DNA of 56,825 nucleotides from Perkinsus olseni (lineage: Eukaryota > Perkinsozoa > Perkinsida). Below, in pieces: positions 43,009-54,080 of the stretch. The notes under the pieces were generated by a model. The model was given only the letters and a program-made list of their open reading frames with translations, was not told where the DNA came from and did not search any database. Location of the stretch: positions 1 through 56,825 of the forward strand of contig JABANN010000176.1 of NCBI GenBank assembly GCA_013115125.1, in the 5' to 3' direction. A program made the position numbers and the translations under genes. Each line of letters begins with the position of its first letter. Position 1 is the stretch's first letter.

Positions 43009-46000
43009 ATGTCGACGACGTCTTCTGAACTCCCGTCCGTCCAGCCCGGGGATGTCGCCTGGGTGCCGTGGAGAAGGCACGGTTACCGTCTGGCCACGAT
43101 CGTCTCTCTCACCTCGAGGGGAGCCCATATCGAATTCAAGGATTTGCGCGCTGATAAGAGCGCAGGGGGGAGCAGGAAGTCTTCTGTGGGAGGGACGAAG
43201 ATAGTGCCGTTAAATCAAATTAAAGTTTATGATAAGACGATTGATGAGGCTCGCGGTCACTCGGATGTGACCATGCAGACCCACATAGACGAAGCGAATA
43301 TTCTGCATAATATGGAAGTGCGATATGGTGAAGATTTGGTATACACTTACGTGAGTAGCGTGCTGTTGGCTGTGAACCCGTACAAACAGCTCGGCGGGGA
43401 GGAGAGGATGGCAGAGTATTGGCAGAAGCCGCCGCACACGATGCCTCCTCACCCCTATGCGATTGCGGAGGCTGCCTATCGGAATTTTGTAAGGACGGGA
43501 TGGTGGGAGTTGCGGAAAGTGTGGTATGGGTTTCAGATTTCGACGCAGCGGTCACAGGCGATTCTGATTTCTGGGGAGTCGGGCGCGGGAAAGACAGAAA
43601 CGGCTAAGATAGTAGCATCGTATCTGGCTAAGAAACAGACCAGCGGCTGGGCGGAAGATACGCCGCAAGTAGTTTTGGGGCAGTTGTGGTATTATTGCCA
43701 CCCTCGGTGACCTCCCTTCCTGCAGGTCCATTCGATCACGGGACAAGTGCAGCACACAGTCACGGAGCTCTACGATAAGGTGAGGGTGTGGTATATTGGT
43801 CTGAGGCAGATGAATCCTGGTTTGCTCTTGAGGGGTGGGGGGCTGAAGTGAATGTACGCGTATTAGCGCTATATTGTTGTTGGATTTCGCATCACGCAAG
43901 GTTCGAGGTAAGATACGCAGGACCGCGTCCACACAGGTGCTGAGGGCTAACCCTATTTTGGAGGCCTTCGGAAACGCCAGGACGGTTAGAAACAACAATA
44001 GTAGCCGGTAAGAGCTCTACCGATAGTACTGCTGAGTCGCTATTTTGCCTGGGCCAGGTTCGGGAAGTATTCGTCGTTGTGGTATACTAAAAGCGGGCGC
44101 CTAGTCTGCGCGTCTTTGACACCTTTCCTGCTCGAGAGTGCGAGGGTTACCAGTCACGCTACGGGGGAGAGGTGGGCAGGAATTTTGTGGCGCAGTGACG
44201 CTGACTTTGTTAGGAATTATCATGTCTTCTACCAGCTGTTGGCGGGCTGCAGTGAGGAGCAGCAGGAAAAGTTGAGGCTGAGAGGAGACGATGGTGCGTA
44301 ACTTAGGTTGATCCGAGTTTCCGGCATGACGATCAGGTCGTGACTATGTTCTCACTAACCAAGGAGGGGAGTCTGTTGTCAGCAACGAACAGCGCGATCA
44401 TGATGCTGCTAAATTTGCCGAGCTCTGTGAGATGCTGGAAAATTTTTGGGCGAATTTTTGGAAAAAATTAAGGGTTAGAATATTCAAAGATCTCAGAACT
44501 TATGACCGTAGACGAATTGGGACGAGAGGAGTTCCTCCCGCCCATTTGATTGATGGTATCGCTGGTTGTTCTCTGAAGAGTCAGCGATCTCTGCTTTCTT
44601 CAGGCGAATCTTTGACATCGGTAGGAGTCACGGAGGAAGACCAAAGGTAAGATACGTCAGTGGTGTGGAGGAGACGCTGTGTATCAGTGATATCTTCTCG
44701 ATTGTCTCGGCATTGCTTTTGCTGGGCGGAGTTGAATTTGAAGAGGATAAGGAAGAGGATGATGAGGAGGAGGAAGGAGGTGACTCTGCTCTTGGCCATA
44801 CTCTCGAGGGCTCGGGAAGGCTTAATTGGCCTTTGGCTATGACCTCGGGTTGATTCGGTGTCTCACTTGATATTCTGAGGGTACACGTGGGTTGCGGTTA
44901 CCTCACTGCACCGGTGGTCGACCTAAGATCCGCCACTCCAGTCGTGATTCACGCGATAACGGTGATTGTTGTTGCTTTGTCTTGAAGGTCACGAGGAGGG
45001 AGCTGGAGGGGAACCAAGTCAGGCGGAGCCTGAACCGCCATCCCAAGGAGGAATGGACACGAGTAGGGGTCTGTTCCGTATCCTGCACGGTTAACCTGAA
45101 GATATCTTGTGTCAGCCTCCAACTTAGTAGCAAACGACTTTCTCCTCCTCGACGACGCTGCGTCCCTTCTGGGATTGGACACGATGCTGCTCAATAAAAC
45201 ACTGTTGTGAGAACCTCGCTCCGCTCATTTGGTGGGACACTCGCTTCGACCTAAGATACCGTCGAATGAAGCTAAATAATGCTGCAAGTTCATATCAAGT
45301 AGCCCGAACTCCGGAACAGGTAAGCTTCACACTCGGTGCACGTGATGCAGCTTTATTCGGCATAGTGGACATGCCGGGGATTGAACCCGGGACCCCGTGT
45401 TGTGGATCAGGTGACACAGTCCCTGAACACGCTCATCAGAGTGATCTATGCCCGATTGTTCGAGCGCATCGTAAAGAAGGTAAATGCTCTGATGGGATAT
45501 AATGACGGATCGAATGATATGGAGAGACTCTACAATCACATTGGAAGTAACTTTAGAGGGAGTTGAGAAATCTTAGCGGAGCTAAGTTTTGGTTTTGACT
45601 GATGCCTCTCCAATAGAGGAAAGGTTTCGCATCTCCTTCTGTTGTGGCAGCGTGCTCCACCCCGAGCCCTAGGACATTCGAAGAAAAACTATCGGTCTTT
45701 CCACTGGGTATTGGAGTCTTCATCCAGCCCTAGTCGTCAGAGCAATCGAGATGATTCGGTGACTCGTGCGAGGGAGACCACCTACTAGGTGTCACACCTG
45801 GGGTTTGATACGCCCAAGGTGGGACCTGCGGTGTATGATACCTCACTTAGTGGGCGATATGTTAGGCGTGTGAGATCACTATATAAGAACTTTAGCTTTC
45901 TAACGCAGGAACAGCGACTGTACTGGTCAATGACATGGTCAGAGCCCCTTTCGGGTGTCGGTAACTATCTAGAACGAACGGTATAAGGTCTTAGATGGTG

Positions 46001-49000
46001 CTTTACTCCCGGGATTCTGAGAACGTTTGCGGCGAGGACCTAGAAATTAGATCTCAGAGTTGATGCCATCATATGCATGTTCTTCGGTAGCCGAAGTTTG
46101 GATAGGTTCGTGAATGGTCCTATGAGCTAGAAAAGCTTGGGTTGCTGGTTGACCTTCCCCAAGGGAAGGAATGACCAACATTGACATTGGAGCGAACCCG
46201 GCAGCGGAAATTTTTTAACAATACCTGGCCCTAGTCGGCCTCACTATGACAGCTCTACCCAGTACTGTTACTACTGTTGTTCCAGCCGACGGCCTTACTG
46301 TTCTAAGTGGCCCACTGGTGGAGAGATTGGTGATGCATCTAACAGTGTCACCCTATCATTCACTGATTATCAGTGGTGGCCTTGGGGCACTGGCCCACTA
46401 GCGGTGCGATTGACTACGCCCTTGCAGGCACCGACATCGAGTGTGACATGTTTTAGCGGGTAGCGGGTATCCCACTGAACGAAGATGACGGTTATACATG
46501 TTCCGTGTATTTAAGTGACATTAAGCTATATACTGTCTGAAAGAGCGCGCCGAGCTCTATCAGATAGGTCCAACCAGAGTATTACAGCTAATACCGTTAG
46601 CGCACGTTTTGTGCAAGGGTAGCAGAAGGTTTTGGTGGACCCGCCTGCTGTGTGGTTTGATATGATGACTCATCATTGATGAGGGTCCATGCTGGTCCGA
46701 AGGCTCTTACGAGAATATGAGCATGATCACTCTGCCCGCCTAGGAACTTCCCCCTTCCCAGTGGGAAGGGTTCTCTTTCACTTAGCAACTTTTATAGCAT
46801 ATCTTGTGTTCTTCTACCCACGGTGAGGTTGGCTCTTAACTCGCCCGGGGGTTTTGATGCGGGACGATGATTCGGAAGAGAGAAGCTATGATCTACTAAA
46901 AATACTCTCGTGATCGGAAGTTACTCATTTGTCGTCAGTTGGGTCAGTGGCACTGACTTTGTGCATTCGCAGTAGAATTGTTTCATCTTTCTGCCTTAGC
47001 CGCCCGAGCGGAGTTGTTTCATATCCTAGTCTCCGTTGTTCTGTCAGTCCTCGATATTTACGGCTTCGAGAGCCTCGAGAAGAACTCCTACGAGCAGCTG
47101 CTCATCAACCTCACCAACGAGAGGCTTCAGCAGTTCTTCGTCTCCAAGGTGAGTGGGGGCGATATTCGGCTTGTCTAGATTGGGTGCATACAGGTTCTGG
47201 ACAGAGAACAGCAAGCCTATGAGGCAGAGGGAATACAGTGGGAGTCGGTACCCTTACCAGATGCCACGCCCACTGTCAAAGTCATACAGTAAGGAAGGGA
47301 GGTGTGGCACTATGTGAAGCGTGTGCTTTGCCTTTCATTGTTGAGGTGATTACTTTTTAAATTCGATCGTCTTTTCCCTAGACGGGCTCATCGGGTCATT
47401 CACGACATGCCGTACTGTGAGGTTTGGGGGGATTATCCATCGTGAGCTTGCAAGAGTTAACGTCTGTTGCACTTCGTGAGAGATCTGGAAAATTTTATTC
47501 TGCCATTCATGGAAGTCTTCCCATTTCAGTGGCGCTTTGAGTATCCTGGACGACTGCTGTCTGAGAGCTTCCAGGGGAATGCCGGAGGACGATGATAAAT
47601 ACGTTGGAGAGGTGAGATGGAGGTCCTCGGTTCAAACCCGAGGTGGGGCACTTTTCAAGACCGGTTTTCTCCATAGGTTCAGCAGCGGTTCTTCGATGGC
47701 AGTGCGGGATGCAAATTGAAGCCCCCGAGGCCGCAGAAAGCACCGCCGAATCGAGGCTTCCGGAAGGGCGCCAAAATTGAACGCACGAAGATCACCAGTG
47801 GCTTCATCATTAACCATTACGCTGGTAAGATTTTTTGACTCGCCAAAATGATATTACCGTCTCTTCCCTTTTTCCATTATTTTTCTTCCGCAGGGGAAGT
47901 GACTTACACGGCGAGTGGCTGGATGGAGAAAAACAACGGTCGTATGGTACCAGAGATGGAGAGCCTCATATTGGGAAGCTCTAATGCATGGGCTAAGGAG
48001 CTTGGCGATAAGGAGGTGGGACTTCTCTCCGCACTGGACTGCGTTACTCCGCTTCGCTCAGCACTAGTGGGAAGGGCGTCCCATATAACTATCGATTCAT
48101 TTTCGGTATGATATCTTTCGTCGTAGAAGGATTGGGAATTTTTACACAAATTGAGATCTTCAGAATTTGAGCTGTATTGCGTAGAAGCTTCATGCGAATA
48201 CATAGGCGGAAGATGATACTAATTCATGGCGTGAGTCACGTTTATCATCATGATGCTGGTATCTGGCCACGATAATATTTACTTATTACTAAGTGTACAA
48301 TCCTAGTGGTAGCTGTAATTACGATTTTTGTACTGTATTATAACTGATAACTCTGCAAGGAATTGTAGGTGCAGATGGTCATACAGATCTAGTTTTCTTT
48401 CGTTCAGGGATGCTCTATGCAATGCGAAAAGTTCAAGTCAGTCCGGAAGCACTTCACCGATGAGTTGGAGAAGATGTTGAAGATGCTGGACAAGACTGGC
48501 TTGCATTATATACGATGCTTCAATCCGAATAACCAACAATCTCCTGACCACTTTGATAGAGTAAGATACGCCTCTCCCTCGAGAATGTCCCTCGCCTGAA
48601 CATCGTCGATGCAGTATGTAAGGCAAATGTGAATGTTTCGCAGATTTTGACGAGGGAATTTTCACGAAAAAGTGGACAGAGGTAAAGTCTTTTCCGCTGA
48701 AAATTTGGATGAAATACGAATGTACTATTAATGCTTGTAATTTTTGCACTCAGGAAATTAGATAATGATTCGACTTTTATTTTCTTTTCGGATATTTTTT
48801 CTTCCCTTTTCAGCGTTATGTCCTATCACAAGTGATACAATGCGGTACGGTGGAGTTGGTGAATATGATGCATCATGGTTACCCAAATCGGCTGCCGATC
48901 AAGGATCTTGTCACCCGTTACAAGCACATGATGCCTAAAAGATTCCATTCTATGGACGAGTGAGTGTCGGAATTTCCCTTCACTGCACGGAGCTCCGTCG

Positions 49001-52000
49001 GTTTAATTTGTGCGAAAAAATTTCGAAAAATTATGAGAAGACTCTAGACGAAGATGAATGTTGGCCGTCTCTGGCGATATTGTGAGCTTGGTTGAGGTTT
49101 GGTAGTTCTTTAATGCGGAATTTTACGGTCGTAACATATTTTATCATTATTAATATGTATTTAATTTTCAAAGGGTTATTGATTATTCAAAATAATTTTC
49201 CTTATTGATTTTATCGATTTTATTGAAGGCACGTGTAACAGTATTTTGGCGATTTTTTTTATTATTCGAAATCAGCGTGACTTGGATTGGTGTCTTCAGT
49301 CGCGCGTTCATCCTTGCTCTCCTCCACGGGTTGGGAATGCCCTCCTCGGAGTTCTCTGTTGGGCTCACGAGGGTCTTCCTGAGGGCGAGGCAGTTGGAAT
49401 TCTTGGAGAAGCTGAAGGGAAGTGGCGAAGCTCAGGTGGGTATCCTCATGTCGACTCTGGGAGATACAAAATAGATTGAAGTGTGCATCCTGTAGGTTGA
49501 TGAGGATATCATCAAGGAAGTTCTCGCGAGAGTTGCGAGGCAAAGGTTTAAAAGCGCCGTCCACGCAGTCATTATCTGCCAGAGACTGCCTAAGATTCTC
49601 AAGGCCTCCAAGTGAGGGTTCCTCGTATCATTCAGAGTCCAATCTTCCTGCTCTCAGGCGTCTCCGCACACTGGCGATTTTCGCTGATAAAATTTGGCTG
49701 GTCTACAGGATAAAGCGGGCTACCTCGAGGCTCCTCGCCGCGGCACGGAGGGTGAGGTTACGGGAGGAATTAATCTTTTTCTCTTTGCACTAATGTAGCC
49801 AAGTAAGTGCAAATTGGAACTTGGCCTGCTCGTGCTGTCGCTTGTTGAATTTGATTGTGACCCACAGTCAACTTCAACAAGCGACAGCAAAATAGCAACT
49901 TCCCACAATTTATGGGAGAGCAGATAAATGCCGTAGAAACGTTATTGGAATGGGATTTGGTCGTTGGAAAGTATCCTCAGTGTGAGAATTCTGCAGTTCT
50001 GCAGCGAACTTTCAAGTGTAGTTCGTCATAATTTTCCATGAATTTTTTCGTATACGAATATTTTCCAACTGAGTTTGTACAGTAGAGCAAGTCTTCGGGT
50101 ATCAATGGTGTGTCGAAAGGAGGCTCCCGTCAGGTGATTGATGAGCGGAACAAGGAGAACCAGCGTTTGGAGGAGCTGCGCATCCAAGCTGCTTTGAAAA
50201 TGCAAGAAGACGAGGAGGCGAAGGAAGCTGCTATGAGGCGTGAGGAGGAGAGGCTGAAGAAAGTGGAAGAGGAGAGTCGAAGGAAGTTGGAGGAGTTGAG
50301 GAAGAAAGATGAGGAGAATCGGCTGCGGTCGGAGAAGCGGAAGCATGAGGGCGGTGATGGCAGCTCAGTCAAGGACGGCCGATTCGTATCCCCCTCACCA
50401 GTGCTGCCCTCCAGGAAGCTCCAGTTTGACGCGCGAGCAGCCGAGGTGCGAGGTGAATCTTGCAATCTTGCTTTACCTCTATGTTTGGTGGTGGATGTTG
50501 ACTGGGTTGTTTGTCAGGGCCCGATATCGAGTCCGTGTGATTTGTCCTTCAAAAGTCCGGCGAATGGAGGGTCGGTGGAGAGGCAGTCGATCTACCATTC
50601 TGTAATTAATCAATCTCCGGGGAATACGCCGGATTGGATGAATGTGGAGAAGCATGAGAGGCGGCATATTGGTAATAAACACCCACCGTGGGGCTCGAAC
50701 CCACGACCACAAGGTTAAGAGCCTTGCGCTCTACCGACTGAGCTAGACGGGCTTATTGTGGTGGGTAGTTGATGGGCATTTTGAGCTCTCTCAGGCAGCG
50801 CGCTCGACGCCTCCCTCTGTGATGACCTCTATGCGGACGGGAGCCAGCAGGTGTGACAAATGGGAGATCTCTCCCAAACACTCCCTCAGAGAATATCCTT
50901 CCGTTCAGCCGCCCTTCTGCCCCGTCCCTCGAGTCTTCCTCACCATCAACAACTTCGTTGAAGGGAAGCACATGAGCGACAAGAAGTGGGGCGTGGCCGG
51001 CTCGAGCGTGGTAGGAGTCGTGGCCGGCTAGTTGGGCTCTGACTGAGGGTCAGGTCCGCTCCAATGGAGTTGTTGAGACGGCCTTGTTCTTCGATGCTGA
51101 GAGGAGAAGGTTAGTGGCGGCGGATGTAGGCTAGGGAAGTGTGGAGAATCTTAGCTTGAAGCTTGCTCAATATGGTTAGGGTTGAATCCTTTGCAAGGAC
51201 GAAACCGCGAGTTAGCGTGATTGTTATCCCTGTCAAAGGCGAGACCGTTTTCGTTAGCCGACCTCTCGCTCCTCAGCTGCCCCTCTGCGGTACCGGTTCG
51301 AGACGGGAGGTGCCCTTGGTGGCCTCACACGCATACGTGGTCGACCCGATACGGAGCACAGTCGTGGAGGAAGGTAGGTGGAGAAATGCCGGGGGGTCGG
51401 ATCGAACCGGGGACCTACAGGTGAGACGGCGGAGGAGCCTGTTGAAGCGATCTGTCAACACCCTAACAAGTTAGACATTTTTGCAACTACAAACGGGAAG
51501 GATGTGGTAAGAATTCGAAATCTTGCTATCTTGGATTTCCTCAATGAATCTTCCAAGGTCGTGTGGTGCTGGCATGGAGATCAGCCAGGAGGGTGGACTA
51601 ACACTCCTCCCGAGACTAACAGTATTCTTGAGGCTAAGTGTGTGATATCTGACATGCTTGGCAGAGCTCCTGCATGTATAAGGTGAGAGAATCTTTCAGT
51701 CATGCTTGCACTTGGTAGGTTAACCTTTCGGCAGCATATCTTTTAGGTTGATGACTTTCCTCCCCCACGGCAATCGAGTCCTGCTGGTAACTGTTGTTGA
51801 AGTCAGAGACGTAAGTGGCATACCTTCGTCTCGATGATGATGCGCCTTTTTCAGAGTATCGGCCAGGGTGGAGCACTTCGACACATCCTCAGACTGGATG
51901 AGGTAGTATCTATCGCCCCAGGCTCGGAGCTACAGACTGTTGCAGAATATATTAGTCGGATCTCGCGGATGCGCCCTTTGCTCTGGTGATGACGATGAAT

Positions 52001-53575
52001 AGGAATTTATGGGTAGTTATTCTCGACTACATCATCGTCAATACTCCTGTATTATTTAAAATAATTTATAAAATAAATAGAATAAAAAATAATTTACTTT
52101 TCCGGCCGCAAAATTCGCGGAAATTTTTGGAAATTCTATTTTTTGTGGACTCCATTCGGTACTTCACTGCAGGTTCTCCCTCAACGCAGCGCTCAGTCCG
52201 GCAATCACTACAGAACTCGGAGGCATCACGACTCCGTCGAGCTCGAAACCCCGGCTGTACGAGTGGCAGTGGCGGCCACAGTAGGCATGGAGGACTTCGT
52301 TATGGAAGCTACCTCCGGTAGGCTGGGGAGGGAGAGCAAGACGACAAATCCCGCAAAGCCTCGGGCCTCGGGCACCCCTGCTGAGACTTCGTGGAGTCCT
52401 TTCGATTCCATTCTCTCGAAATTGGGGAGGGAGAATTTTGAAAAGAGGAAGTGCCGAAGGGAAAAGGGGGAAGGACGAGGATGCTTTCGTTCGAAGCCGT
52501 TCTCGTCAGGTCAGGATTCCGAGGACGGGGGAGGCATAGACGTGAGGGAGGTAAGCGGCGGTCATCGTCAAAGAGGAAGTTGGACAGCGTCGAATTTGGT
52601 CAGAGTCTGGTGAACCCCTTCCGAGTGTTGGCAGCGGGTCTGTCTGGTCGGACGGTGCTGGTGGGCGGGCGGAATGTCCTGCAGCTGTTCGAAGTGATAG
52701 AGCAGCCGATGACTGCCGATGGTGGGGAGAATAAGAAGGGAGGGATACAGGAGGAAAGAAAGATCAGGTGGGTAGCTAGAGGTCTCAGAAAGTGTGATGA
52801 ATGGTTTCTCAGGTTGATTGCTGACTGTGTAAATGACTTTGATGACTTCGAGGATATCGACATCACAGATTGCCTACCGATTCTGCCAGAGCAGCGTGCG
52901 CGGCCGTCGAGAGCGTCTCAAGAAGGTGAAGGTTGACCTTGTCTCATACAAGCGTCAAAGATACGCATGACTGCGCTCTTCCGGAAATTATTCTAACTGG
53001 GTTGAATATTTGCATGCGATAGAACTGCGAGAGCATCAGGAGAGAAAACGTTCGAATGGCAGAAATGATAGACGGAAGAGTTGTAAAAAAACTCCCTAAA
53101 ATTCCGAAAATGGGCCACGACGGAGTTGGAAGCTGCAGCATGATTCTATCGGACCGGCGGCATCAAAGAGGCCCAAGTCGCTACCATAAAGAGATCGTTC
53201 ATAGCTCATTTGAGTCCCCTCGATTTGGCAGAGGAGTGGTACTTCCGGAATCAAGCGATCTGCAGGATTTGCCATACCATGCGCAGCGGCGTTCGGTGTC
53301 AGGTTTGGTGATGGTGGATCGTTACTTGGTGAGCTCCTCCTCCGGCCAAGTGGTATCTTTGGTGGTATCTTCACAACGTCATCGTGGCAGCTCGAAGTCG
53401 GAGGTTGAGGTATCTTTTGATTGACATGGTACCTCTCAGGTCTAGCGGAGCGAAGGAGACTCTTATTCTTGACGTGTCTAGAAGCAGTATCGTCGTTACT
53501 GCTACTGAAGCCGCTACTCCGCACGTGAGGGAATATGAAGAGTATCTTTGGATCAAGCGTGCTCTCGACAGGTGA
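43009..53575 (+). CDS. myosin heavy chain with coiled coil and WD40-like tail (myosin F type)
   Basis: N-terminal SH3-like part: [20 protein letters not shown]. Motor: [21 protein letters not shown]-loop [13 protein letters not shown] at 43573, switch-I side [20 protein letters not shown], relay [20 protein letters not shown] and [25 protein letters not shown], actin-binding/converter [38 protein letters not shown] and [10 protein letters not shown]. An IQ-like basic neck ([20 protein letters not shown]) follows, then a coiled coil ([20 protein letters not shown] onward). Beyond a Pro/Ser linker are beta-rich pieces: [58 protein letters not shown] and [18 protein letters not shown], read as WD40 blades. 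That tail is known in alveolate myosin F (vesicle and organelle transport on actin). The motor is certain; the tail could be a separate gene. The 45-47 kb intron is about 2 kb. Confidence 0.8.
45370..45420 (-). repeat. tRNA-like half, antisense, myosin intron
   Basis: Minus strand: GGGGTCCCGGGTTCAATCCC, then CGGCATGTCC, with a perfect T-stem. Confidence 0.6.
47612..47676 (+). repeat. 65-base myosin intron holding a tRNA-like half, sense
   Basis: The frame DDKYVGE | VQQRFFDGS fixes the ends. It starts GTGAGATGG, has AGGTCCTCGGTTCAAACCC, GAGG, GGGGCACTTTT, and ends CCATAG; the exon resumes GTTCAG. Confidence 0.8.
50672..50768 (+). repeat. 97-base myosin-tail intron enclosing a whole antisense tRNA gene
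   Basis: The frame HERRHI | VDGHFELSQ fixes GTAATAA...GGGTAG. Only about 8 bases on the left and 16 on the right lie outside the tRNA. Confidence 0.75.
50680..50752 (-). tRNA. tRNA-Lys (CTT), inside an intron of the myosin gene
   Basis: 73 bases with a perfect D-stem (GCTC/GAGC), anticodon stem CAAGG/CCTTG with loop CTCTTAA (anticodon CTT) and T-stem GTGGG/CCCAC. The acceptor pairs with several G-U pairs. A and B boxes are canonical. A TTTATTA run, not a clean TTTT, follows on the minus strand. Confidence 0.9.
51390..51440 (-). repeat. tRNA-like half, antisense, tail-region intron
   Basis: Minus strand: GTAGGTCCCCGGTTCGATCC then GACCCCC. Confidence 0.5.
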
Positions 53576-53984
53576 GGTCAATAGTATGTCCATGGAGGGA
53601 AATACAGAGGATGATACCGGCTGGAGAGCGGCCGTCTAAGAGGTAGTCACCCCGCGGCCATTGGACTAGAAGGGTTCATCAGGGCGACCGGGCCGGGGCT
53701 ACACCCGCCTCGTGAGCGGGGAGGAGACAACGAGGCTATGAAGGCAGCCCGGCGGAGGACCGACCGACAGGCTGCCGCTTTCTACATGCTGTGTAGTGCA
53801 CTCGGGGGGATCTTCTGGTCGGTTGACATTAGCGTGCAGCGAGATCGTAAGAATGATGTGGAATCGTTCGTGTTTGAGATATTTTGTGTGAGGATCTGAG
53901 ACGAGGCTCTAAGTGATGATCTTGAACATCACTGATGTTTATGTTCGACAAACACAGTTTACGAGAAACTACTTCGAACGATGG

Positions 53985-54080
53985 GCGCGTGCAATGGCAA
54001 CGGCCCTTCGGCGGAGTTTCTTCGCCGCGTGCAATTGCAACGGCCCTTCGGCGAAGTTTCTTTGCCGCGTGCAATAGTTT
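53985..54080. repeat. duplicated 44-bp hairpin unit
   Basis: The unit GCGTGCAAT...AACGGCCCTTCGGCG...AGTTTC occurs twice in tandem plus a partial third start. CGGCGGAG and TTCGCCG can form a hairpin. Confidence 0.75.

Noticed and set aside
46000-46950. possible element inside the 2-kb myosin intron
   Set aside because: There is some inverted-repeat wording but no terminal repeats, no coding domain and no match to the intron families. Not enough to name.
53580-53800. possible U6 or other snRNA (ATACAGAGGATGATACCGG resembles U6 GATACAGAGAAGATTAGC)
   Set aside because: Only about ten bases agree. The U6 5' stem, the ACAGAGA context and the terminal T-run are missing.
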